From Pandoraea pulmonicola (GTDB lineage Bacteria; Pseudomonadota; Gammaproteobacteria; Burkholderiales; Burkholderiaceae), in contig NZ_CP010310.2 in NCBI RefSeq assembly GCF_000815105.2, positions 3,348,001 to 3,412,000 of the forward strand: a DNA stretch of 64,000 bases, written 5' to 3'. Shown in pieces: positions 9,291 through 17,684 of the stretch. A program made the position numbers and the translations under genes. Below the pieces are notes generated by a model. It did no database searches. It saw only the letters and a list, made by a program, of their open reading frames with translations, and was not told the origin of the DNA. How positions within the stretch are numbered: the first letter of the stretch is position 1; the number at the start of each line of letters is the position of its first letter.

Positions 9291-9683
9291 CTTGCTGATT
9301 TTTGGTCTTGCCATTCCCCAGGCATATGGCCTGAATGCCCCAACGCTCAGGTCATGTTGGCGATTCGTATTCTCTCAGAGGCTGCATCATTTGAACTAGC
9401 ATAAATCGCTCTTTCGGCATTGTGCAAATGGAGCGCTTTGTTCCGCGTAACACGCGCTCCCCTCGCAATGTTCTCCGTCTGCGCAGCAATCAACCTTGGC
9501 GATCCGTGCCACTGGGATGACACTGCACGAACTTGGCTCACGATAATTCTCACATTTCGCAATCCTAATAGTTAAGCACTCGCATCGGCTGTCGGCGAAG
9601 AGATTCATAAGGAGTGTTGCGACCAAAGCCATACGCGTGGTGAGTTCATGACCGCGCACGTCGAGGCCGAGAAGAATCTGTAG
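9291..9683. other. gene-poor spacer, nothing firm
   Basis: No supportable gene lies here. The stretch contains the second copy of a 19-base match to position 788 (aaatcgctctttcggcatt). It leads into a longer repeat shared with the region upstream of the copper receptor gene. Confidence 0.4.
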
Positions 9684-9745
9684 TCATCCGGATGCGTGTT
9701 TTCTTATAGTCGGCGATGCGGTTCATCGTCCAACATGCGCCTATC
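9684..9745. repeat. about 55-base repeat shared with 21594-21655
   Basis: The sequence running ccggatgcg-tgttttcttatagtcgg-cgatgcggttcatcg-tccaacatgc recurs with few differences at 21594-21655. At both sites it contains a potential start reading MR(F/L)IVQHAP. The copy here lies upstream of the NEL ligase gene; the other lies upstream of the TonB receptor and directly beside an IS3-type end. It may be duplicated promoter/leader DNA or a mobile-element flank. Confidence 0.55.
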
Positions 9746-9830
9746 CGGCTGGCGACGGCGGTTGAGTCCGCCAGTGCGCCAGACATCCCACGAGAGAAAG
9801 CCGGGCCAGTTGCCGAAAAACTCGGAGGCG

Positions 9831-12026
9831 ATGTCTTTCTCAATTGCCATGCCCCCCATGCCGATCACTCCCGCCAGTTTATATTTACCCGCTATGCCGG
9901 CTCAGCCGTCGGGCGCACTGCTCTCTTCATCCCAGCAAGTCTGCGAAGCCGAAAGGCTAACGTTGGAGTATGTGGGTCATGGGGACGATTCGGGGCACGA
10001 GTGGCGCTGCGCTGCGTTGCTGGCTGCGCTCGCCTGGACTCATCGCCAGTTCGGCCGGATGGGCAGAGCCAACATCGAGCTGACGCGCCAGGACCTGATT
10101 CAGCATTTGGCCCGGTCGTGCCGAGAGGGCATGGACACCAAGGCACTGGCGGATACTCTCGCAAGCCTTTGCGTTTCCAACGCGCACGATAGCCAGTCCC
10201 CTGATCCCTCACCGGTTCATGCGCAACTCGCCCGCGACGTGCTGGTCACGCTGGATATTCGCGTGGACGCGCACGAGCTCCTGAGCGAACTGATCGGTAG
10301 CTTGCCTGAATGGCGCGGAGGACAGGGCAACGACGTCGACGGTCTCTACCGGTCCGCGCTATGCGCATGGGTGGCTATCGCACCGCCGGTGCGGGATGGG
10401 AAGGAGGAACAACGTGCGGTGGCCAGGGACAGGATTCTCAATATGGCCGATGGCAACCTGGATTTGCGTGAATTGAGCTTGAGGCGTCTCCCCGAATTGC
10501 CCGCGTGTCTCACGTCGCTTGACATACGCCTCAACGAACTGACCGAGATGCCGGGCTTGCCCGCTGACCTCATGACGCTTCACGCAAACGCCAACCGTTT
10601 GACCCAATTGCCGGAATTGCCCGCGAGTCTCTCGATACTTCACGTAGGCGGCAACCATCTGCCTCATCTGCCGGAACTGCCCATCAGCCTCACGTCACTC
10701 TACGCAAGCGATAACAATTTGACCGAGCTGCCGACGTTACCCGCTGGTCTCAAGGAACTCAGCGTGGATTGCAACCAACTGACCCGCCTGCCGGCCTTGC
10801 CCGTGTGCCTCACGTTGCTCAGCGCGGATAGTAATCAACTGACCCGCCTGCCGGCCCTGCCCGCTCGCCTCAAGAAGCTCTGTGTGTATGACAACCAACT
10901 GACGGAACTGCCGACCCTGCCTGCGAGCCTCGAGTGGATTGAAGCTCGTGTCAACCCGTTGACCCGCCTGCCGTCAAACGTGTTGAGCATGCCGCACCGT
11001 GGCCTGGTATCTGTTAATGACCACTCATTCTCGCCTGCCTACCTGCAACGACTGCATGCGGCTACTTCGGCACCAGAATACAGCGGGCCTCAGATCCGCT
11101 TCTTCGCGGCGACTGCCGGCGTGAGCATCCCACCGGCGCGCCCTCTTCCCAACGCGGTTCGAGACTGGTTCACCAGCGATGAGCAGGCGCCGATGGGGCA
11201 ATGGCAGACGCACAGCGAGGAAGCGCACGCTGCGGAATTCTCCCGGTTTCTGGACCGTTTGAGAGCATCCGTCAATTGCAACGCCGACTTCAAGACAGCG
11301 GTCGCCAGTTGGTTGTCCAAGCTCGTCCAGGATGGAGAGCTTCGTCAGTTGGCCTTTCAGGTCGTGCAAGGAGCCACCGAGTCCTGTGAGGACCGGGTCG
11401 CGCTCACCTATAACAATCTGACGAAACTCAGCCATGCGCACGCCATCGCCCGTGGCGAATACGATGCGAGGCTCGATGAGATCGTCGACTGCGGGCGCGG
11501 CGCATTTCGCTTGGACGCCCTGGAGAAGATCGCCCGCAAGAAGGCTCAGGTGTTACCGCTGGTTGACGAAATCGAAGTCCATCTGGCCTATCAGGTGCAG
11601 TTGCGCGACCGGCTGAAATTGCCCACCGACATCGCAAACATGCGCTTCTTCAACGTCTCGGGGGTGACACCACAGGATCTGAGGGACGCCGAGCAAGAGG
11701 TTCGCGCTCGAGAGTCCACGGAGTTCCCTCAGTATTTCCTGGTCGAATGGGCGCCTTGGCAGCAGGTGCTGGCGCGCCTGGATCCTGATGGGACAGCGCG
11801 AGCGCGTCAAGAAATGCGGGACATGCTGCCCCGATATGAGCAAGAAATGGCGGCGCAACTGGCCAGTCTTAGTCTGCGGGGAGACAACGATACGCAGGCA
11901 CAGGTTGGCGTCGGCATCATGAAGGCACAGCAGTTCGCGCTCTATAAAGAGCTCACCTGGGAGTTGTTGCGCAAGCGGGGGCAGGAGGCGCTCATGGACC
12001 TGATCTTGGGCACTGGCAATCGGTGA
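9831..12026 (+). CDS. LRR-NEL (IpaH/SspH-type) E3 ubiquitin ligase effector
   Basis: The 731-residue protein has a polar N-terminal third and about eight 20-residue leucine-rich repeats of the short LPxLPxxLxxLxxxxNxLTxL type (residues about 217-384). A C-terminal novel-E3-ligase domain follows. The catalytic signature ATESCEDRVALTYNNL is present, with Cys at residue 519 in the C-x-D motif. Known relatives (Shigella IpaH, Salmonella SspH/SlrP, Ralstonia RipAW-like) enter host cells by type III secretion and ubiquitinate host proteins; that is the inferred role. The frame is open from 9696, but the first 45 codons overlap a non-coding repeat, so I place the start at ATG 9831 or 9849. GGAGG lies only two bases before 9831, so the start is uncertain. 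The next effector gene follows by about 160 bases. Confidence 0.88.
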   Translation: MSFSIAMPPMPITPASLYLPAMPAQPSGALLSSSQQVCEAERLTLEYVGHGDDSGHEWRCAALLAALAWTHRQFGRMGRANIELTRQDLIQHLARSCREGMDTKALADTLASLCVSNAHDSQSPDPSPVHAQLARDVLVTLDIRVDAHELLSELIGSLPEWRGGQGNDVDGLYRSALCAWVAIAPPVRDGKEEQRAVARDRILNMADGNLDLRELSLRRLPELPACLTSLDIRLNELTEMPGLPADLMTLHANANRLTQLPELPASLSILHVGGNHLPHLPELPISLTSLYASDNNLTELPTLPAGLKELSVDCNQLTRLPALPVCLTLLSADSNQLTRLPALPARLKKLCVYDNQLTELPTLPASLEWIEARVNPLTRLPSNVLSMPHRGLVSVNDHSFSPAYLQRLHAATSAPEYSGPQIRFFAATAGVSIPPARPLPNAVRDWFTSDEQAPMGQWQTHSEEAHAAEFSRFLDRLRASVNCNADFKTAVASWLSKLVQDGELRQLAFQVVQGATESCEDRVALTYNNLTKLSHAHAIARGEYDARLDEIVDCGRGAFRLDALEKIARKKAQVLPLVDEIEVHLAYQVQLRDRLKLPTDIANMRFFNVSGVTPQDLRDAEQEVRARESTEFPQYFLVEWAPWQQVLARLDPDGTARARQEMRDMLPRYEQEMAAQLASLSLRGDNDTQAQVGVGIMKAQQFALYKELTWELLRKRGQEALMDLILGTGNR

Positions 12027-12092
12027 CCGCACCGGCGGCGATCAACGCCAGCGGGATACAAGCAAGTCACCAAGCCAGGCAGATACTTTTCC

Positions 12093-12184
12093 ATCAAACC
12101 TTGACTGGTAAAGGTTTGAGAGGATTTCTCATTTGTGGACGTTGGGCACTTTTAGCCAATTCCGTCCGACCTCACCAACTACGC
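12093..12184 (+). promoter_or_regulatory. conserved leader of SKWP effector
   Basis: About 90 bases upstream of the effector ATG are nearly the same in the broken copy at 3344-3435, including tttgtggacgttgggcac and ttttagccaattccgtcc. Conservation upstream of a dead copy reflects duplication, but it also delimits DNA likely to contain the promoter. I do not find a convincing hrp box (GGAACC-N-CCAC), PIP box or TTCG-N16-TTCG element, so the regulator is unknown. Confidence 0.4.
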
Positions 12185-15100
12185 ATGCCACGTATCACAG
12201 CGCCATCCCTTCCCCCATCCTGGCAGCAAACTCAAGGAGGGCGAGGCCGAAAACGACCTGCGCCCGTTGACGGACAGTCTCCCGTCAGAAAGCAAGTGCG
12301 CGAGGTGTCGTCCTCGTCATCAAACTTGGGAGCATACAAACTCGGTGGGCAGACGACCTCATCCGCACGCTCGCCACATCGCCTGGCAAAAGCGTCCCAC
12401 GCCGTCACAGCGGGCGAACCGATGACGTCGCAAGGAACCTCATCCCGCCCCTTGGAGCGTCAGGAAGCCTCATTTGGACCGCAACGGCGCAGTAGCTTCG
12501 CGCAAAGTGTCAATCGAGCAGGTTCTGTGGGTGCGTGGAGGAGAACGTGGTTCGCACAACATGGCCCTGGAGGCTCTGGGCAGCACCACTTCGGTAGCTC
12601 TCGGATCGAACGGGGCGAGCGGACGAGCTACGGAGGCACGCTTCCGACACTACACAAACACTTGCGCGATGGGGCGCTCATAGAAAATGCCAGATTGATG
12701 GACGACCACCTGAAGCGTCTTGCGGAGCAGTCTCAGATTCTCAGCGCGGAGGTGCTAAGCGCGTATATCAGCGATGTGGCGCAATGCCTGCAAAACGAAG
12801 CCTGGTTTGGTCAAGGGCAGGACAGGAAGATGGCCCATGTGGCAAACAAGCTGAGCAAGTTTGCCAGAGTGGCGGATTGCGCGACGGGTCTTGCCGCAAT
12901 TGCCGGCAGGATCGATATGCGGAATTTGCAGGCGCATGAAATAGCCATGTACCTCAACGCGTTTTGCAAATGCCCTCGCAATCCGATGTGTCGCCTCGCG
13001 GTGCTTGACCTGGCGCGACACATTGTCAAGGCAGGCAATGCGTTGGTTGGTAAATTCGACGCGCAGGCCATTGCCAGTGCCCTGAACGCGCTATGCAAAT
13101 GGCCGTCAGAGGCTGACGCGCGGCGCGGCGCGCTGTGCTTGGCGCGACACATTGTCAGGAGCGGCAATGCGTTGGTGGGCAAGTTCGTGCAAAACACTGC
13201 CAATACCCTGAACGCACTGAGCAAATGGCCAGAAGAGGCTGACGCGCGGCGCGGCGCGCTGTGCTTGGCGCGACACATTGTCAGGAGCGGCAATGCGTTG
13301 GTGGGCAAGTTCAGCGCGCAGAACATTGCCAATACCCTGAACGCGCTGAGCAAATGGCCCGATCAAGCGGATGCGCGGCACACCGCGCTGCAACTGGCGC
13401 GACATATCGACAAGGTGGGCAATGCGTTGATGGACAAGTTCGATGCGCAAGACATCGCCTGTACCCTGAACGCGCTGAGCAAATGGTCCGATCAAGCGGA
13501 TGCGCGGCACACCGCGCTGCGCTTGGCCCGGCATATTGACAAAGTGGGCAATGCGCTGGTTGGCAAGTTCGATGCGCAAACCATTGCCATTACGCTGAAC
13601 GCGCTATGCAAATGGCCCGATGACGCTGAGGCGCGGCGCGCTACGCGGTGCATGGCACGGCGCATTATCGCGCTGAATGACACGGCGCTGAACCGGTTCA
13701 ACGCACAGAGCATTGCCAATACCCTGAACGCACTGAGCAAATGGCCCGATGACGCTGATGCTCGGCGCGCTACGCGGCGCATGGCACGGTGCACTATCGA
13801 GCTGAATGACACGGCGCAGAACAGGTTCAACGCACAGAGCATTGCCAATACCCTGAACGCGCTGTGCAAATGGCCCGATGACACTGTGGCACGTCCCGCC
13901 ATGCGGCGCATGGCACAGTGCATTGTCGAGTTGAATGACGCGGCGCTGAACAGGTTCAACGCGCAAGAAATTGCCAATACCTTGAACGCGCTGTGCAAAT
14001 GGCCCGACGACGCTGATGCGCGGCACGCCATACTGCGCCTGGCACAGCGCATTGTCAGACTGAGCGATGCCTTGGTTGGCAAGTTCAATCACCAAGGCAT
14101 CGCCAATACCCTGAACGCGCTAAGCAAATGGCCCGAGGAAACCGGCGTGCGACACGCCACACTCCGCCTGGCGCGACATATTGACAAGATGGACAATGCG
14201 CTGGTGGACGCGTTCAACGCTCAAAGCATTGCCAATACCCTGAACGCGCTAGGCAAATGGCCCGATGAAACCGGCGCGCGACACGCCACACTGCGCCTGG
14301 CGCGACATATTGACAAGGTGGGCAATGCGTTGATGGACACGTTCAATGCGCGAGAATTTTCCTGCGCCCTGAACGCACTGGGCAAATGGCCCGGCGACGC
14401 TGACATGCAGCGTGCCGCGCTGCGCATGGCGAGACATATTGTCAAGGTGGGGAGTGCGTTGGTTGGCAGGTTCAACGCGCAGGACATTACCAATACTCTG
14501 AGTGCGCTGAGCAAGTGGCCTGATCAAGTGGCCGCGCAGGACGCCGCACTCGCCTTAGCGCGGCATATTGTCAAGGGAGGCAATGCGCTGGTTGACAAGT
14601 TCAACGCGCACGCCATCACCAATACCTTGAACGCGCTGGGGAGATTTTTCGGTGTCGAGGCATGCGAAGACGCAGGATGGACGTTTGCCGAGTACTTGCA
14701 CGGTCAAGCCGAGACGTGGCCCTCGTACGACCTGCGCCAAATGGCGCAGATCGCCAACGCCGTGGCGCGACTGGCGTTGCGGTGCGCGGACCAGGATCCG
14801 CCCGCAACACTCACCGAACTCTTGCAACGCATGGGCGATCATATGCACGCGCACGACACGATAATCGATGCCGAAATGCTTGAGATCGCCACGACAATCA
14901 AGGCCATAGCCGCCTTGCAGCTGCACAAAACCCTGGCGACACTGGCTCCCTCTACCCTCGCCAGACTGCGATGCCTGCTGCCGACCGGACTGCCCGGTGA
15001 CAATCTGGAGACCTTGGGCAACCTGTGTATCGGCCTGCTCCCGTTGCTGCGCAACAAGCGCTTGTCGAGGTACCGTACAGAGACCCTGCACTCCTTGATG

Positions 15101-17506
15101 GCCCTCCATCCGCACGTGGCGCGCAAGGCAACGTGCTTTCTGAACGAACCCCGGGAGGGAATGCTCGCGGTTCGACCAACGGCGCCGTCGGAAACGTTCG
15201 ATACGCGATGTCCGGCACTGACCTTTTATCAGATTCTCAAAACCTACAATGTCGTCGCCAGCATGGCACAGGAGAGCCAAGCCGATCAGCAGCGCGGCCT
15301 ACTGGTACGGAACTGGGTGGATGCCATGCTCACGCAAACCCGCGAAACGCTCCAGCGCGATCTGAGCGATATGAGCTGGAATCTGATCGCCCAGATCGAG
15401 GCCAGCGACGACGTGGACGACGCCATGGACCGATTCATGCACCGGGAACATGAGCGCATCGCACAAACTTGCCCGCCGACTCGCTTTGATCCGGCGCTCG
15501 TGCATCAGGCTATGCGAGGCGAATTCCGGGAAGTCGCGCCGACCGTCGGCAACTCCCGTCATGTGCTCGTGGACATGATGGGGCGCGAATTGCCGCGCGA
15601 GCAACGGGAGGCGGAAAACTATTCCCTCTATGCGCGAATTACCCGTCTGCCGTTGGTCGAAGTCAAGCTCCCGGGGACGCTGAGCCGATTCATGCTGGCC
15701 CGCACGTTCCGCTACGACGATCAACTCTGGCGATTCGACATGTTTGGCGGCAGCCGCCTGACAAAAGGCCGACATCAGCCGGTAGAAGCCATCCTGGCGG
15801 GGACGTCTCGCGGTCACGACACGCTGCCTGCGGTGCCGTATGCCGACAGCGCACCGGGAAGCGCCTTGATGAACCTCGTGCGCAAGCTCGCACCCCTCAA
15901 GGAAGACTGGGCGCGCATGCAGCGCGCGCTGCTCGAGACGGTGCCGCATACTCACGTTGGCGAGGGCACGTTGACCATCGGCTGGTTCGACGACGTGCCG
16001 GGGGCATCGCATCCCTTCAAGCCACAAATTGATGGCACGCCCCTGGCGTTGTGCCCGAACGACGGCTGCGGCTTTATCAAGGCCAGTGTGGCACAGCGCA
16101 TCCCCGCCTTGCGCGAGCGGATGCAGGCGTGGGAGGCTGCACCCGCCCAGCAACGCCGCGACATGTCGAGGGTCGCCCCGGGCACCATGGCGCCCCAGGC
16201 ATTGCAGCACTTCGCACGCGATCGGGCCGCACTGGACGAGGCTCGCGAGTTGATGCGCGCGAAGTTGCGCACAATCGACGCGGTAAGGATCCCTCAGTTG
16301 CAATTGCATGATCTGTTGGTGCGCGGCCCCTACGAAAGCATGCGAATCCGAGCGGTGCCCTCGGCCGACGACCAGTTTCACCTGCCGACGCAACTGTGCG
16401 CGGGCCTTGCCCCGGGCCGCACGGCACCCGTGTTGATCGGCAAGCCGCCCTATGACAAGGAGAACCTGCTGCCCGTGGCTGCCAGCACGCTAGCTACCGA
16501 GGCGTCGGGAGATTTGACCGCAAGGTTCCTGGCCGGGCACTTCGCGATTCAGTACAGCTATACGGGCTTTGACGAGACCTCCGACACCTCCGACACCGGC
16601 AGCATGCTGCATGGCAAGGGCATGTTGATTGTCGTCCCCGATGAACACTGGCCGCGGCACTACCACGCACTCGACATGGCGTGCTCCCGCCAGGACATGA
16701 AAATGCACTCCGCCTGGACCACTGGACGCAAACGCCACGAGATTCCCGCACAGATGCAGAGCACCGGCAGTCTTCGCGTCAAGGACATCCTGCTGCCCGG
16801 CCAGTGTGGCGCGATGCCGATCGACGAACTGCGAAAGCGCGACATGGATACCGATGGGGATGACGCTTTCCTCTACCTTGACTGTCCTGCGCTTGCGCGC
16901 GCGATCGATGGCGCCATGCAGGCACGCGCGGCGCAACGGGGCCCAATGCCCTCGTTCAAGCCCCCCAAGACCGCACAGGTGGCGATCGACTCGAACGGGA
17001 TATATCGAGCCGGGCGTGCCAGGGAGATTATCGACGCACTGCACGGGCACCGTCTGATGGGCCGCGCGAGTTCGGCGGCCGCACGTTATCTCGCCCAGCC
17101 GAACGAGATACGCGAGCAGATTGCCAAGGCGTTCAAAGCGCGACTGCAAACCAGCGGAATTCCCGCAGAAATCGGCGCATTGCTGGACCGGGAGGACTGG
17201 GACCTTGGCACGCGCAATTTCCTGACGATGGCGATCAAGGCAGGGACGGACGCGCTCAAGTCGGATACCGATACGACCTTGTTCAATCGATGGATGCGGT
17301 CATTCGAGCGAGCTGAGGCCAGTTGCAAAGCCGACCCTCGCCGAGTACGCACCGTCCCCTACACCAAAACCACCGCACGAGCGTTACGCGACGGCAGTTT
17401 CGATCCCGAAAAAACACTGGGCGAGCTGCGCAAGAATCCGACGATGGCCGCGGGCGTCATGGAGATCGGCATCGACGCACTACGGCCAGTTCTGCCGCAG
17501 CAATGA
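12185..17506 (+). CDS. SKWP-repeat (RipS/XopAD-like) type III effector
   Basis: From ATG 12185 the protein is 1773 residues. The start is supported by the duplicated copy, which begins the same way; no strong ribosome binding site is seen. The N-terminus is rich in Ser, Arg and Gly (RGRKRPAP and VRKQVREV are basic clusters that could act in nuclear targeting). Residues about 250-820 hold roughly twelve clear plus two degenerate 42-43-residue helical repeats with the signature NTLNALSKWP, the hallmark of Ralstonia RipS and Xanthomonas XopAD. The remaining 950 residues are non-repetitive and contain DMDTDGDDAFLYLDCP, an Asp-rich stretch. Family members are injected into plant or other eukaryotic cells; the biochemical activity is unknown. 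A frameshifted partial duplicate lies at 3344-4190. Confidence 0.88.
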   Translation: MPRITAPSLPPSWQQTQGGRGRKRPAPVDGQSPVRKQVREVSSSSSNLGAYKLGGQTTSSARSPHRLAKASHAVTAGEPMTSQGTSSRPLERQEASFGPQRRSSFAQSVNRAGSVGAWRRTWFAQHGPGGSGQHHFGSSRIERGERTSYGGTLPTLHKHLRDGALIENARLMDDHLKRLAEQSQILSAEVLSAYISDVAQCLQNEAWFGQGQDRKMAHVANKLSKFARVADCATGLAAIAGRIDMRNLQAHEIAMYLNAFCKCPRNPMCRLAVLDLARHIVKAGNALVGKFDAQAIASALNALCKWPSEADARRGALCLARHIVRSGNALVGKFVQNTANTLNALSKWPEEADARRGALCLARHIVRSGNALVGKFSAQNIANTLNALSKWPDQADARHTALQLARHIDKVGNALMDKFDAQDIACTLNALSKWSDQADARHTALRLARHIDKVGNALVGKFDAQTIAITLNALCKWPDDAEARRATRCMARRIIALNDTALNRFNAQSIANTLNALSKWPDDADARRATRRMARCTIELNDTAQNRFNAQSIANTLNALCKWPDDTVARPAMRRMAQCIVELNDAALNRFNAQEIANTLNALCKWPDDADARHAILRLAQRIVRLSDALVGKFNHQGIANTLNALSKWPEETGVRHATLRLARHIDKMDNALVDAFNAQSIANTLNALGKWPDETGARHATLRLARHIDKVGNALMDTFNAREFSCALNALGKWPGDADMQRAALRMARHIVKVGSALVGRFNAQDITNTLSALSKWPDQVAAQDAALALARHIVKGGNALVDKFNAHAITNTLNALGRFFGVEACEDAGWTFAEYLHGQAETWPSYDLRQMAQIANAVARLALRCADQDPPATLTELLQRMGDHMHAHDTIIDAEMLEIATTIKAIAALQLHKTLATLAPSTLARLRCLLPTGLPGDNLETLGNLCIGLLPLLRNKRLSRYRTETLHSLMALHPHVARKATCFLNEPREGMLAVRPTAPSETFDTRCPALTFYQILKTYNVVASMAQESQADQQRGLLVRNWVDAMLTQTRETLQRDLSDMSWNLIAQIEASDDVDDAMDRFMHREHERIAQTCPPTRFDPALVHQAMRGEFREVAPTVGNSRHVLVDMMGRELPREQREAENYSLYARITRLPLVEVKLPGTLSRFMLARTFRYDDQLWRFDMFGGSRLTKGRHQPVEAILAGTSRGHDTLPAVPYADSAPGSALMNLVRKLAPLKEDWARMQRALLETVPHTHVGEGTLTIGWFDDVPGASHPFKPQIDGTPLALCPNDGCGFIKASVAQRIPALRERMQAWEAAPAQQRRDMSRVAPGTMAPQALQHFARDRAALDEARELMRAKLRTIDAVRIPQLQLHDLLVRGPYESMRIRAVPSADDQFHLPTQLCAGLAPGRTAPVLIGKPPYDKENLLPVAASTLATEASGDLTARFLAGHFAIQYSYTGFDETSDTSDTGSMLHGKGMLIVVPDEHWPRHYHALDMACSRQDMKMHSAWTTGRKRHEIPAQMQSTGSLRVKDILLPGQCGAMPIDELRKRDMDTDGDDAFLYLDCPALARAIDGAMQARAAQRGPMPSFKPPKTAQVAIDSNGIYRAGRAREIIDALHGHRLMGRASSAAARYLAQPNEIREQIAKAFKARLQTSGIPAEIGALLDREDWDLGTRNFLTMAIKAGTDALKSDTDTTLFNRWMRSFERAEASCKADPRRVRTVPYTKTTARALRDGSFDPEKTLGELRKNPTMAAGVMEIGIDALRPVLPQQ
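12940..14645 (+). repeat. tandem 126-129-base SKWP coding repeats
   Basis: The array inside the effector gene has about fourteen units, the outermost degenerate. Neighbouring units share long DNA identities: for example, the unit ending ggcaatgcgttggtgggcaa occurs twice in succession near 13140 and 13270. This suggests recent unit duplication or gene conversion. The units encode NTLNALxKWPxxxxARxAxxxLARHI-type helical repeats. Confidence 0.8.
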
Positions 17507-17684
17507 AGAGGGCGAGCGGCAGCCTGGAATGTTTCGATATACAGAATTGCTCAGAATGGACGCGTGCGGTTCTATCGCAATAGCGGCAATCGAATAGACG
17601 GTTCGCAGAGCCTCGAAGACATCAATGAAGCGCGCGGGCAAATCATCGACGGAACCGTTTTCCAACGTACCCGTTCGTTTCCCC
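17507..17684. other. convergent spacer between two effector genes
   Basis: This 178-base spacer separates two convergent effector genes. I see no clear gene and no strong rho-independent terminator in it. Confidence 0.4.

Noticed and set aside
9696..9830. N-terminal extension of the NEL protein from 9696
   Set aside because: It overlaps a repeat that also occurs upstream of the copper receptor, where it is not part of that protein.
12023..12184. upstream extension of the SKWP effector frame to 12023
   Set aside because: The extra 54 codons have no start signal, and the homologous copy is conserved here as leader DNA; ATG 12185 is preferred.
12811..14527. several minus-strand repeated frames
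   Set aside because: They mirror the SKWP repeat array; the plus-strand frame is continuous and recognisable.
12940..14645. CRISPR array
   Set aside because: The repeats are in-frame coding units of 126-129 bases with conserved protein sequence, not short repeats with unique spacers.
17507..17684. rho-independent terminator between the convergent effector genes
   Set aside because: No stem with a following T-run could be found by eye.
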